From Promerops cafer (taxonomy: Eukaryota > Chordata > Aves > Passeriformes > Nectariniidae), in contig VZSE01006113.1 of the NCBI GenBank assembly GCA_013398275.1, positions 364,133 to 428,132 of the forward strand: 64,000 nt of DNA, given 5' to 3'. This document shows, one piece after another, positions 25,878 through 37,798 of this stretch (position 1 is its first letter; each line of letters opens with the position of its first letter). Position numbers and translations under genes: made by a program. Below the pieces are notes generated by a model. The model did not search any database, had not been told where the DNA came from, and saw only the letters and a program-made list of their open reading frames with translations.

Positions 25878-28800
25878 ACGCGTGTGCCAGGCGCCTCCAC
25901 CGCGACCCCCACACCTCCCCCCCGTCCCAGGGCGAGTCGCCTCTCCCCTGCCTTTCCCGCCCCGCTCTGTGGGACTCTCAGACGCGCCCCGCGCAACGGG
26001 GGGTTCCCCTTGGCATCAAGGGCGCCGCGGGAGGCTGGTGGGAGGGGGGTATCACGGCGTCCTCCCCCGGGGGGCTGTTGGTACGTCCCGCCCCGCCCCT
26101 CCCGCCACCGCCCGAGCGCGGTAGGGGGCGCCCACCCGGCCGAACTCTGCGCCCGGACCCCGCTCCCGCCGCCGCCCTTCGGGCTCCGGCCGCCCCCGCT
26201 CCCCGCCNCCCTCTGCCGGGCGCGGGCATTCCCGGGAGCCGAGAGGTCCGGCCGGGGCCGCTCCCGGCCGCCCGCGGGGCGTCGGGCCGGTTCCTCCTCG
26301 GTGAGGGCGGCCGGCCGCTGGGCTGGAAACCCGCGCTGGGGCCGCTGGACGCGGGCGTGCAGCCCGTGCCCCCTGGTTTTGCCAACAATAAACTTTCCCG
26401 GCGTTGTCCTCGCGTCGCTTACGCTGCCCTTGGCAGAGCCCCGTGCGGGGCGCGCAGTGTGTGCCGGGCAGCGAGGGGCCGGGCAGGGGCACCGCTACCA
26501 CAGCACCTCCCGACGGGGCTTCTGCCGGCGTCTGGGCGGCACTCGGGGAGCGTGGAGCGCACGGCTCAGAGGCGGTGCCGAGCCCCCGGGAGATGGCAGG
26601 ATCCGAAGGTCTGAAACCATCTGGGAGCAGTGCGAGCCCTGTGCAGAGCTCACCGAGGAATACCAAATACGGCCCTGTGCAGCCCGCGCAGAGGGGCCCG
26701 CAGCGGTCCGGGGGCAGCTGGCAGCGTTTCTGTCACGCTGGTGCCTGCAGGAATTCTTGGCTGTGGCACGGCACATAGCTTTGCTCTGGGAAATACTGCC
26801 ACCGACGAGGGCAGAGCTGCCCCGCAGGGAGCGATGGTGCCCCAGCCACGGGCGGAGACCAATGCTCCGAGTATTGTCAGGGCAAAGTGGCCGCTCGAGG
26901 TGAAGGGAATTCGTGCCTTTGCCCAAGGTCCCAGGAGTCCAGCTAAGGGTTGTCTCAGAATTAGAGCAGTCTGTAACCAGGTCACAAAACTAAAGGTGAC
27001 TTTTCTAAGAAATGCAGTTTCTTTGCGGAATCTCGGCACCGATCATCGGTTTTGTAGGTACGGTGTCAAGGGATGTGTATCCCCAGATGAGATTTTCAAC
27101 AGCAAAATACAGAACCTTAAAAGAAGTGGCTTGAGAGTCTTGTCTCTTTACAGTCTAGGTGTGCTTTTTCATTACGGATGCACTATCCTTGCAAAACCTC
27201 AAGGAAAGTACTGAATAGCTATAAATACCATACTTGCTGCTGAAACATCTGTGGCGAGTGGGTATCACATAAGTACCACATATTCCCCAAAATAGTGTAA
27301 TATTTGCTGATTTCTTTCGACGGTGGACATGAAGAGCAGTTTCTCTAAAAGATATTTATGGCTAAGTTTATCAGATTCTCACAATAGCATGTTCATCCGG
27401 TCTTCAGCCACACTGGCAATTAACTGGCCTCGTTAATTTGTAACTGTGAAACAAAACAGAATTCAGGCGAAGAGTTACTATAAGCAAATTGCTGGCTATG
27501 ATGGATGCTGGACAATCCTCAACGTTTTGCTGTGAAAACCAACATAACTGAAAGGACTCAAAGTTTTGTGAAATCAATGTAATTTTGCCAGTCTAATCCT
27601 CAGCTAGTGCAAAACTGTTGTTCCAATTTGGACTAGGGATGTGGGATCACTCGGGTGGTACACAGGATGCTGTCCAAAGATTCATAGACGTGTTCATATG
27701 GCAAACCTTTTTGTTTAAAAGAGGGTTTCTCACTCTGCTGATACTTTTGATGCGTGGTCCTTTACTCTGCTGTTAGACTCTGCCTTTTGATTCCATGGTA
27801 ACCAATGTATTCCCCCATGCCAATAAACCTGGATAAATATAATACTGAATTAATCATTAGAGACCCATTTTTATTTATGATGAGAGCCTTTTTACCCAGG
27901 AAAGCTAATGAGCATAATTGTAGCAGAATAATTTATACTGCTATGGCTTTGCTGATGTAACATCCCAGGTAGGTGTTTTAATTGGGTGTAATTATTCCAT
28001 TTCCCTGTATAGACGAGTCCTATATAGATAAATCCCATTTTATAGTTAGCAGTCGAAACAAATTACATTTCATAATTACATTTACACAGAGTCTAAGGCA
28101 TTCTTAGGATGGGTAGAAAATATAATGGGGCCATAGTGTAATTGAGAGTGCAACCTTAAAATCCTGTTTGTGACAAGTATATTCAAATTGCCATCTGCTA
28201 TATTTTTATTCCTTCTCATTCCAAAACAACAAAAAGCATTAAGTCTGTTTAAAATAAAATGTTTTGAAGATCTAGCACCAAATTATGTACATCAATTCAT
28301 GCAGGCTAAGGAAGCAAATGCAATTTGTCATATTTAAGCAGAACTGTGCCCAGTCTGTAGGTAACATCTTCCAGTGCCAGATTCAGCACTGTTGTAATCA
28401 GGCATCCTGGGGACTTTGTGGTACAAAAGGAAATTTGACTTCATGATATCAAGTCTAAATTTGGCTCCCCAATGCTTAGAACACTCCTGAAGGCATGATG
28501 CTCCAAACAATTAATCTTGCATAATATAGAATAAATGCATATAGGACACACTGGCTCAGTTCATGTAAATCTGTTGTCACTGGCATATTTTTTCCATAAA
28601 AAAGATGGTTTTCCACAGTTGGCAGCAGTCCTGTTCGAAAGCATCTTTGAGCTGTAGAAATACAAAAGGCTGTACTTTATTTCCAGTCCCTATTTCCCTC
28701 TCTTTCTGGCCAGTGTCCACCCACCTGCCCTTCCCCCCATGAAAAAAAATCCCTTACCCTTAGTTTAGACCAGGGAGTTTGGCAAGTGTTTCCTTCTCAG

Positions 28801-28887
28801 TTCTTAACCCTTTTGGTAGTTTGAAAACAAAGTCCTGAAGCAGTGTGAAATTAACTTATATGCATAACATTTGAAGTGACGGCACAA

Positions 28888-28927
28888 ATTCCCACTGGAA
28901 TGAAGGGCTATTCACTTCAGTGGGAAT
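28888..28927. repeat. Inverted repeat (bulged hairpin)
   Basis: ATTCCCACT plus GAAG on the left pairs with CTTC plus AGTGGGAAT on the right, 13 paired bases with a 5-base bulge (GGAAT) and a 9-base loop. It could be the remnant of a small inverted-repeat transposon or chance. Confidence 0.5.
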
Positions 28928-31900
28928 GGGCAAATAGATATGTGGCAGAACAATGTGCTTTTCTCAACACTCTTGCCTCCATTCCAATGGATGGGACGGG
29001 GCCTCCCTGGCGATGCTTGCGCACCACCACCCGTTATGACCCTTTAAAATAAAACCACACCAAACCAACCCCAAACAAAACCTGCCTCTTTTTTTCATGT
29101 GCTTCCAGCTGGGTGAGGTATTTAGCCTGTTACTGCACGGAGTTTCTGTGATTTGCTAACAGGTGGTTGCGCTTCTGCATCGTCCCTCCAGCTGAAGTCA
29201 GAGTAATTGTCTCTGGGTGTGCCTCAGCAAAACTGCTGCCTGAGGGACTGTTCTCTGTGCTGTATGGAGAAAGGTGCCTGTCCAATTCCTTGTCTAGAAA
29301 GCAATGGAAAAGCATCTCTGCAGGCTGTGCAGCAGGCGTGACTGACAGCCGTGCCAGCAAGACCAAAGGACATGGTCTGCATATTTATGTGCATGCATTC
29401 CCTGACCCAGTGGTGGACTCCTTGCTCTGATCATGCGTTGGGAAGGGCTCGGACAACACCCCACAGCTCAGTGTACCTTACCACTGGTAGAGTGTGTTTT
29501 TAATACTGTTGGATACACTGAGGAATTTTGGGGGGAAGGATGCTTTATAACCATGACTGTTACGCATAAATGATTAAAATTAGGGATATATTATAAAGAT
29601 GGATTATTCTTATGTTTCCCACTCTTTGCATAAAGTATAATGAAAAACAATCTGTGTTGTCACCTCATAAAATATCTATCATAATATTTTGATTTAGATC
29701 ATAAACAAGCTTAGCCAAGAATAGCATACATACAGTTTCATGGTATATGATATATTTTAAATCTATTTGCCAATCCTATTAAAGATGACATACTTAAATT
29801 TTGTTTCAATCAAGGACTATCCCTTTAAGGAGAAATATGAGTGTCTGACTCCTTCTGCATTGCAAAGTACAATTAGAAAACTGGTTCTCTTGCTCACAGA
29901 GTGGACAAGCTCTCAATGTGTCTCAGAAAAGTTCCAGACCTCAGGCTTTTTGTCACAAAAGAGTAATGCAGTTACTGACAATAATCACTCTCCAGCACTG
30001 TGTTTCACACCCGTGATCAGGAGTACGTATCATCCAATGTGCAGTGCAACTGTGATTCCTGTTGTCTCAGCCAAGAGATTTAAAACTCACAGCCAGCTAA
30101 GTAAATTCCTTGTACATTTCTGGCAGACAAAAAATAATAGGTGAGGAAATGGTAGACTTTCCAGTTAGATCTGTCTCCGCTTACCTCATTGACAAAGAGA
30201 ACAGAAAACTTCAGGGTTCCTCTCAGAAGCATATTTGCAAGACAATGCTTCCCTGTTTTCTTTCTGCTCTGCTTCCCTTTACTGTAGTCTCTTGCTCTCC
30301 TTCTGTATGCTTGCTTTTTTGCCTTTCTTTCTTCTTCTTTAACTATTTATTTGTATTTTCATTGAAGCATGATATTTTATACTAATAAATACAAAACATC
30401 CTTGATTCATACATGTCTGGACAGATGCACAAATTGCATACTTTTTTCTAAAACTACAACCTTTCAAGGCACAAGTATTATATACCTAAGATGGGCAGAA
30501 AGAGCACAGGAAGGCAAGAAAGAATGGGTGGAGAAGAGAGGAAAAAGAGAGAACAAGCGAGTGAGGGCTTGTTATGGTGCTATGACATTTTAAAGGCAGG
30601 TGTGTGGTTAGAAGGTAGAAAGAGGGGAACAAACCCAAAGGACCATGCCCTGGTCTGTGGCTGGGGAGTAGCAGGTGCAGCAGAGGGAGGATGCTAAGTG
30701 GTGTCACTCACCCTGGGGCTGCTCCCTGGCTAAAACTATCAGACAGAAGATGAGGGTGTTGCCAGTCTGCTTGCTGCCAGTTGGACATCCCTATACTGCA
30801 GTTCCCTGCCCTTGGCACTGGTCTCTCCAGTGGCCAAACACACCTGCAGGCACACCTCCACAGTCTGGCTGACTTCCTTGCACCAGGGACAGTCGCTGAC
30901 CTTCTGCTTCATCCAGACCCTGTGGTATAGTGGTGGAGGAGGGATGATTATCCAAGATGGTCCTGGTCCAGCTCTGTAGGAGGATTATTGCTATCTTCAC
31001 AGAGGTTTGTCTCACAACTAGAGGTAACCAAAATCAGTCTTCTTTTCTACAGTGTCAAAAAGAAGAAAAATGACTTCCAAGAAAGAAATATGTATCTCAA
31101 TGAGGTCACAATTTTATAGTGCATACCTACATTTTGCAATGATATTTTCATTATGCCAATTCACTGACATGATCTCAGCCCCAGCAGGAGGTTAGTTCCT
31201 GATTCAAGGAAAAGGAAAAGAGAGTTTTAACATTCATTTTAATGCGAACATTTATTCATTTTTAGTATCTGCACTGTTACACTAGCTTCACTTAATTATG
31301 GGAGTAGAAGCAGGTTTAGAATTCCCTGGAGGAGCTTGCTCTTTTTACTTTTTAGACTTACTCTCTTCATCTTCTCAACTGCTCCTCCCTTAGTCTTTTC
31401 ATTTTCCTTGAGTGCTTATTCTTACGCTTAGAAATGAGCACATCTTGGCAAGAATTTAACTACTAAAAATGGTGTAAACTTTGTTTTTCTTCTTTTCCCT
31501 CATCTTTTCCTCTGTGGATTGATAGTTAAATGCAGCAGGTTTTCCACAGTATGATGAGTGGAGTGCATGAACCCAAAGGTTATGCCTGCCTGTGCCTTAG
31601 GGATACAGCTTGGAGATGTAGTGTATGAAAGATGCATCAAGGTAAAGTCACAAGGTAACTGCACTAACATGCTGTATTCCTGCTGCTTACATCCATGTTT
31701 GATACTTGAAACCATCTTAACTTCTGTGAATTCAAAAACCAGGATAAGACTGAAACTTAGCATGGTTCACTAATAAAAGGTCACATTGTTATACCTGTAG
31801 GTTTCTACTGTATGAAGCCTGTCTACATTGCATTTTCTGTTCTGCCTTTTTTGAGTATCTACAAAAATAATGCTGGCCTGAAACTAAGTGAAGGTTTCAG

Positions 31901-31992
31901 TCTCTGAATGATTTTTGAGCACATTTTATTTCACAGATCGAGTATTTTAAAACTTTGAGTGGCAAAGAGGAGTGCATATTAATTTTAGATAG

Positions 31993-32032
31993 CTTTTACA
32001 CTTTACTTTTACACTTTACTTTTACACTTTTA
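31993..32032. repeat. Tandem repeat, period 13, three copies
   Basis: CTTTTACACTTTA occurs three times in a row, with the last copy ending in TTTT. Confidence 0.85.
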
Positions 32033-34159
32033 CATATGTAATTGAATTCTGAATTTCCCCTTCTACTTTCAGCCTGAAAAGGGTAGCCCAGAATGTACCT
32101 ACACACTTTTTGATCCTTTGAGGAAAAAACCCAAAAACCTGAAGAAACCTTTTGAAACTTTTAAAACAAGTCTCTGTGCACAAAGAGTGCTTCATTTCTA
32201 TGCATTTTTTTAATAGACACTGTTACAGGCAGACCAAAAGCCTCAAAAACTCTGCTTTAACCTGAGGTCTGCCCCAAGGTGTGTCTTCACACCAAGAGAA
32301 GCAACACTGGTACACACAAAGGCATCAATGAGGCTGGAGTCTTCATCTGTGTAAATATCTTGCGCCTCTTTAATTATTCCCGTATACAAGACAAAGCTGC
32401 ATTTATGAAGAAGCAAAAAGCCTTATACCTGTAAGGAAAAAAAAGTGCCTTGATTAGTAATAACTACACCTAAATTGCAATTATGTAACTGTTTTATGTA
32501 GAAATCACCTCCTGATCAAAATTGTTATGTAACAAGCTCAAAATCTGAGTAGATTAAGAGCACATAATAGTGGATTTTTTAATTTAGTCATCCAGGGAAA
32601 AATGTAATTTCAGTTGTGCCAAAAAAAAATTGCTCAATTTTTTGGCTTTTATACACATTTCTGACCCCTTCAAATTAGGTCAGTTTTCAAACAAAAGCAT
32701 AATTTAAATGTGAAGTATCAGTGTTTCATTTCAGAAATATTTACTGTTTCCTTGTTGCAGTCCTCCAGGATGAGACATTCTGCAAGTTTCTGGAAGCTGT
32801 CCCATATTCACAAATGTTTTCAGATTCTGCAAAAATGAGGTTTGGATTTGTAATATTTTAGCTGGTGGGGGTGGAGGGTGGAGTAAGGGTACACCTACAC
32901 CTTATTTAAGTGTTCACAAGGCCTGAGATTTTTCTCCCTTACTTTATAGCAATCCACTCTGAAAGGATTAAGTAATCCAAATCAGCCCATCCTCTAACAG
33001 AAATACAAAAGTCCTCTTTTCAACTTACATGAAATATATCAGTTGAAAGGAATATTCTAAATGACATGTACAGTAACTGAATCACCTGACATTCTTCTGA
33101 TGTCATCCTTTATCAGACACGATCCAGGAGGAATAGAGGCTTGACTGGTAGAACACACTCCTATGTGACTTTAGGAATGAGAGGAACCCACTTAAAAGAA
33201 AACTCGCTCTAAGTGACATGTAGATGTAAATACCTTAAGAAACAAAGGCTGTAAAACATATTTCTCCTGCCCACAAACTCATACCTGCTTAATGCCTCAT
33301 GAAATTAGTCGCATCCTCAATACTATCCTGCAACAGCAAGTTTTAAGGCCTAATTATATATTTAATTATTTATGTATTCTCAGTTCCTTTACATCCAAGC
33401 ACATTCAACTGCATGTCATATGGGATCAATTCTTCAACAGTGATTTTATTATAGTTTCTATATAATGTCACTTTGGTATATCCACCCTGTTCCCACCCCT
33501 GAGCATATGGTGTCTCTTTTTTTAATACATCTGAATTAGAGAAAAGTACCAACATTAAATATGAATCTCTTGGTTTTTGATGCTTGCCAGTCACAGAGTT
33601 GTTTGCAAATGTTTTTAATATCAATTTCACTTCTGTACCACAAGTGTTTTGTTAACATCTGTCCTGCAGCAGATGATCAGTTTTATTTAGTGATTTATTT
33701 ATGTATCTATATTTTGGTGTGAAAACATAGTCACTCTCTTGGGCTTTAATCTGCGGAAGGGATGGAGCAGGATGAAATGCAGTCAGTCACGCTGTGCACT
33801 TGAAAGGAACAATGCCATTATTTCTTTGTTTTCTGCTGTAATCCTAGGTATAATGGGCAGAATGGCAAAAATAAATTGGGGTCTTTGTTGCAATTCTCCC
33901 TCTCTCAGCCAGAGCAGTGCTTTTTCTCACGTACGTTGTCTATCAAATGTTTAAGGATCTTTTTTCACCAGCTGCTATGCTGTTTCACTTTTTTCTTCAG
34001 CTAAGCTCTCTAAACAGTTTGATGAGCATGAAAAACGATGCCAACCTGACAAACCCTGTTCTTCAGATTTTTCTCCTGAAGCTTCTTGATCGTGAAACAC
34101 CACAATGGGTGGTCATATTCACTTTTGGGGCAATGAGAGCTGTCAGCCCTCTTATCATC

Positions 34160-34275
34160 AAATCATGGAATCACAGCATCATGGAATCATAGAATCATAG
34201 AAGGGTTTTTGTTGTAAAAAATCTTACAGATCATCCAGTTCCAATCCCCCTGCCATGGGCAGAGACACCTAGAAT
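34160..34275 (-). mobile_element. CR1 3'-terminal fragment
   Basis: Several ATCATGGAATC / ATCATAGAATC octamer-type repeats form the CR1 3' terminus. They are followed by AGATCATCCAGTTCCAATCC and CTGCCATGGGCAGAGACACC, in inverse orientation. Only ~115 bases are recognisable. Confidence 0.85.
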
Positions 34276-35217
34276 GACAATTCTGAGAAAACCCATTACC
34301 TCATGGCTTTGCAGGGCATGGAAGTTCATGTTTTTTTTTCTCATAGTTTCTTTATTTCTTACCTGTTTATGATAATATGATCACAAAAACTTGTTAATAT
34401 TTGCAGTTGTGTTGTGTAAATGATTTCATGTGGTTCAGGAAGGGCAGCATCCGGTTCATGAACTGCATTTACAGAGAAGATTACATGTTCCACTGTAGAC
34501 TACTGCCACTAGCCTTGAGTGGGCTGGATATTTAACTTACCCTTTTCAAACTGCGATTATTATTTTATCTTATTTCTAGCGATTCTTTATTTTTAATCAG
34601 TTATGTTCTTCTCTGCTGGCAATCAGTTAAATGAAACTCACAGTAAGTAAAATGGAAAATACAGAGAAGTGGCAGATAGTCCTGGTCACCCTGAACCCCT
34701 GACACTCCAAGTCTGACTCTTTTGAACATATCAGAAATGGATGGTTTGTCATGAGACGTATAATGGTGCAAAGCTTTTATTAGCATGGGTTTTAAATAAA
34801 CTGCATAAATAGTTGTGGTTATGTCAGTAACAGAGTGATTCTAACAGATCTTGTTGGGGAGAGGCGGTGTGCAAGCATAAATGCCAACAGGCCCCCAAAA
34901 TATGTAGATATTCAATGAGAAACCAAGCACATTTTTGCCAAGACAGAAAAGTCACATTTTGATAGCACAAAATGTATAGCCAATTGTCATCGAATTTCCA
35001 AGGATTCTTGGCTGACTCTGATCTAAAATAGTCAGTCTAAACCCTGACAGCCATTTTTAGCTGCATTGTTTGTTGGTGGTACCACTTCAATTTCCCATGA
35101 GTCACCTCTATCAAGGTTGTAAGTTCTCAGAAAGGCAAATGAATAAAAAAGCTTCTCCAAAGTCAGACTGACTTGTATTATGATTGATAATATTCTTATT
35201 AATAATCTCAGAAATGA
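34276..35217. other. Intergenic stretch without recognised genes
   Basis: AT-rich unique-looking sequence between two CR1 fragments. No feature is recognised. Confidence 0.5.
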
Positions 35218-35440
35218 GATTCATAGAATCATAGAATTCTGGCTTGGAAGGGACATCAAGGATATGATCCAATCTTTTCTGGCAAAAGAATGGTGTGGAA
35301 AAGATGGCCCAGCTGCATCTTAAAAGTGCCCAGTGTTGGGGAGTCCCTGTCAGGATTCCGGTGGCTGACTATTCTCTTTGTGAATAATTTTCATCTTGTG
35401 TCTAATCAGAATGCCCACAGGAGTAACTTGTACCCATAAG
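35218..35440 (-). mobile_element. CR1 3'-terminal fragment
   Basis: TTCATAGAATCATAGAATTC and GGCTTGGAAGGGACATCAAGG mark the CR1 3' end. The following ~200 bases (AGATGGCCCAGCTGCATC, GGGGAGTCCCTGTCAGG) follow the CR1 3' UTR at high divergence. Inverse orientation. Confidence 0.75.
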
Positions 35441-37187
35441 GAACCCATGAGGGAAGAAAACAACTTAAGTGAAGCATTAATAAATAACTTCACTTGTAAG
35501 GATGTGAACCCTGCATGAGAACTGGGATGTTAGAACTCTGGCCAAAAGGGTGATTTTGGTGCTCTGTTCAGTCAATAAACAGAAGACATTGTACCCTCCA
35601 CTGTATGTATGGAAAATAGGATAAATTATGTACTGCACAGCTCCTTTCCAGAAAGAAAAATGCTATAGTCCTTAATTTTGGTGTATTATGAGCAGAGCTC
35701 TATGCCATTAAATATTTATATGTCCCTGACCAGTAATACCTAAGTATGTCTTTTAAAAGTTAAGGTCTCAGAGGTAGAAGACAGACAGTAATTTATGGTT
35801 TTCTAGTTACAGAAATATTACCAGAGGAACCTTTCTTGTGTTCTACACAAAATAGAATTATAGTGGCAACCCAGTCATCATTCTCATATGTTTGCATCTT
35901 TCTACCCATGTATGACTATATTTATCTAAACAGGTGTGTTAGATGCAACTTTCCTTACGAGTAACCTGATCCTGCAAAGATTTATGCATATGCTTTCTTT
36001 TATATGCCTGATATGACCAGAAAAATGTCTCTGGCACATGTAGAATTCAGCCTATGTGTTTATCTTAACAGTACAGAAGTGCTGATCTGACTTGATTACA
36101 ATGAGTTGGGAAATTACAGCAAATCTCTTGTTATAATCAGAAAATATAGGTGAATTCAAATCAGATTTTCTCACAAGGGAGTATACACTATTTTCAAAAA
36201 GGCTGGAATTTCTGGTGAGAGTGAGACTAGAAGACTAGAAGTTATCTGAAACATCTAAACCCCTATTTACCAAATCATTTTTATTCCATTAAACATCTTC
36301 AGTAGACAGAGAAGACAGCATGGGCCCTGATAAAAAAGAAGTCACTAAAGTACTGATTCAGGGATATCTATTTGAGATTCAAATGCAGACTCTAACTCAG
36401 GCAAGAGAGGAACCTCAGCCTGGGAGATGAAAAAATGTTTTATGTGAGGTGCTAGAAAGCTTTTAGATATGGCTGTAGACCACTCACAACTGTTAAATGC
36501 AGACAGGTTGGAAAATGCTTACTGGATTACTTTAATGAAACAGAAATATTGTTTCTTATTCAGCTGTTATGACTGTGTCTATTGTTCCTGCTCCATTTTG
36601 CAGAGCATATTTTTACATCCTTTATTGTTATAACAGCAGGGAGAGGTTTTTTTTTTTCAATTACTGTGAAAGTCACTGAAAGTACAGTTTTAAAGTGACC
36701 AAAATTGTTCACACCAATGAATGTAATTTGGCAAATAATTACAGCTGAAAAAATACGGAAGCAGTGTAAAAAGATCTGAAATGTTTCATTTTAAGTCACC
36801 AACTGCTTATTTTGACATGTTTTAATGAATCATTTTGGGTTTCTTCTTTCAAGCAACATTTTTTTATTCGCAAGTGGTCTATATTTTTTAAAGACAAAAT
36901 AATTAGAGGCACATAATCTGAGAACACAATGCAGCATTACAATGAAAAATACACAGAATAAGTCCATTTCTCTTTCAATGTAGAAGATTTTTTCCATATT
37001 TTTATTGCAATTATTGAACTAAATAGAGTCATAATTTGCTCTGCTGTATTAGTAATAATTGTAGGTGTCAATAACCCAGTGTATGGGTATCAATTTAGAC
37101 CCAGTTACATTTTGGAAGAAATAAAACACCTCATAAATATGTGACAATGCAATTAATTTGTTTTTTCAATGTTCACAGGTAACACAA
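35441..37187. other. Intergenic stretch without recognised genes
   Basis: AT-rich non-coding sequence with a poly-T run near 36647. Nothing is recognised in it. Confidence 0.5.
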
Positions 37188-37798
37188 TGTACTAAGGGTG
37201 TCTAGACCATGTGTGAATGCATGACCAGCCTAGCTAGGTCCTCAGAACTGAAGTATGAGCAAGGAATGACGTCAGAGCTGCAGATAGGCCTGGCTTAAGA
37301 TGTACAGGGTATGACCAGGCAGCTTTGCAGAAAAAACCTGCCATGGTAAGAAGCTCATGAAGAGCCCACAGAGTTCATTGAAAAACTGGCTTAAGGCCAT
37401 CCTGCATAGACAGATATAAGGGGAGGCATGGGGTTGCTTTATTTTCTGAATTCGTGGATATCTGCTGAGGAAGCAGAATGGGACAGCTACAGGAGCAGAG
37501 AGCTCATGGCACTCAGAAGTGAGTATCTAGAAGATGTGTTTGGAACAAACCAGACCCCAACTTCAGAGCTTTGGCATGGAAGTAGAACACGCAGGGCTCA
37601 TAAAATGGGCAGAGAAGAGTTAGGATACGTGGCACAATTCCAGGGTGTACAAGTGTTAACTATTAAAAAAGCTGTGCTGATGCAAAAGACAAAAAGGATT
37701 TGGACCATGTTCTTTCACTTATTTTTTTTTTCTGAACTGATGTAAAGCTGATCCAGTAAAACCCCACCAAGCATCTGTCAGCTCCTGGTTGCAGCACA
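37188..37798 (+). mobile_element. Possible solo LTR
   Basis: A ~610-bp block starting TGTACTAAGGGTGTC and ending near TGGTTGCAGCACA. It has a TATA-like ATATAAGG at 37414-37421 and is unlike the flanking AT-rich sequence. LTR termini (TG...CA) are present, but no exact target-site duplication or clear AATAAA is seen, so the call rests on overall resemblance. The open frame at 37428-37745 lies inside it and is probably chance. Confidence 0.4.

Larger units (their letters stand above)
24660..26880. promoter_or_regulatory. CpG island over the NECTIN3 promoter and exon 1
   Basis: Base composition changes sharply from AT-rich to strongly GC- and CpG-rich near 24660 and returns to AT-rich near 26900. 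The NECTIN3 start codon (25686) lies close to the middle, so the island covers about 1.2 kb upstream and 0.8 kb of intron 1. No TATA box is evident just upstream of the start, so a dispersed-initiation CpG promoter is inferred. The transcription start site cannot be fixed from sequence alone. One ambiguous base (n) is at 26208. Confidence 0.85.
26881..34159. other. Intergenic sequence 5' of NECTIN3
   Basis: AT-rich DNA upstream of the NECTIN3 promoter. No exon with recognisable protein similarity was found on either strand. It contains a period-13 tandem repeat (31993-32032), an inverted repeat (28888-28927) and an AT-rich stretch rich in TAAT-type homeodomain motifs (about 27780-28080). A non-coding RNA transcribed away from NECTIN3 cannot be excluded. 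Confidence 0.55.

Noticed and set aside
24864..27214. Many long overlapping open frames on both strands, up to 552 codons
   Set aside because: They coincide with the CpG island, where stop codons are rare. They are rich in P, A, R and G, overlap each other in several frames and match no family. Only the segment 25482-25686 on the minus strand is supported, by splice phase and signal-peptide similarity.
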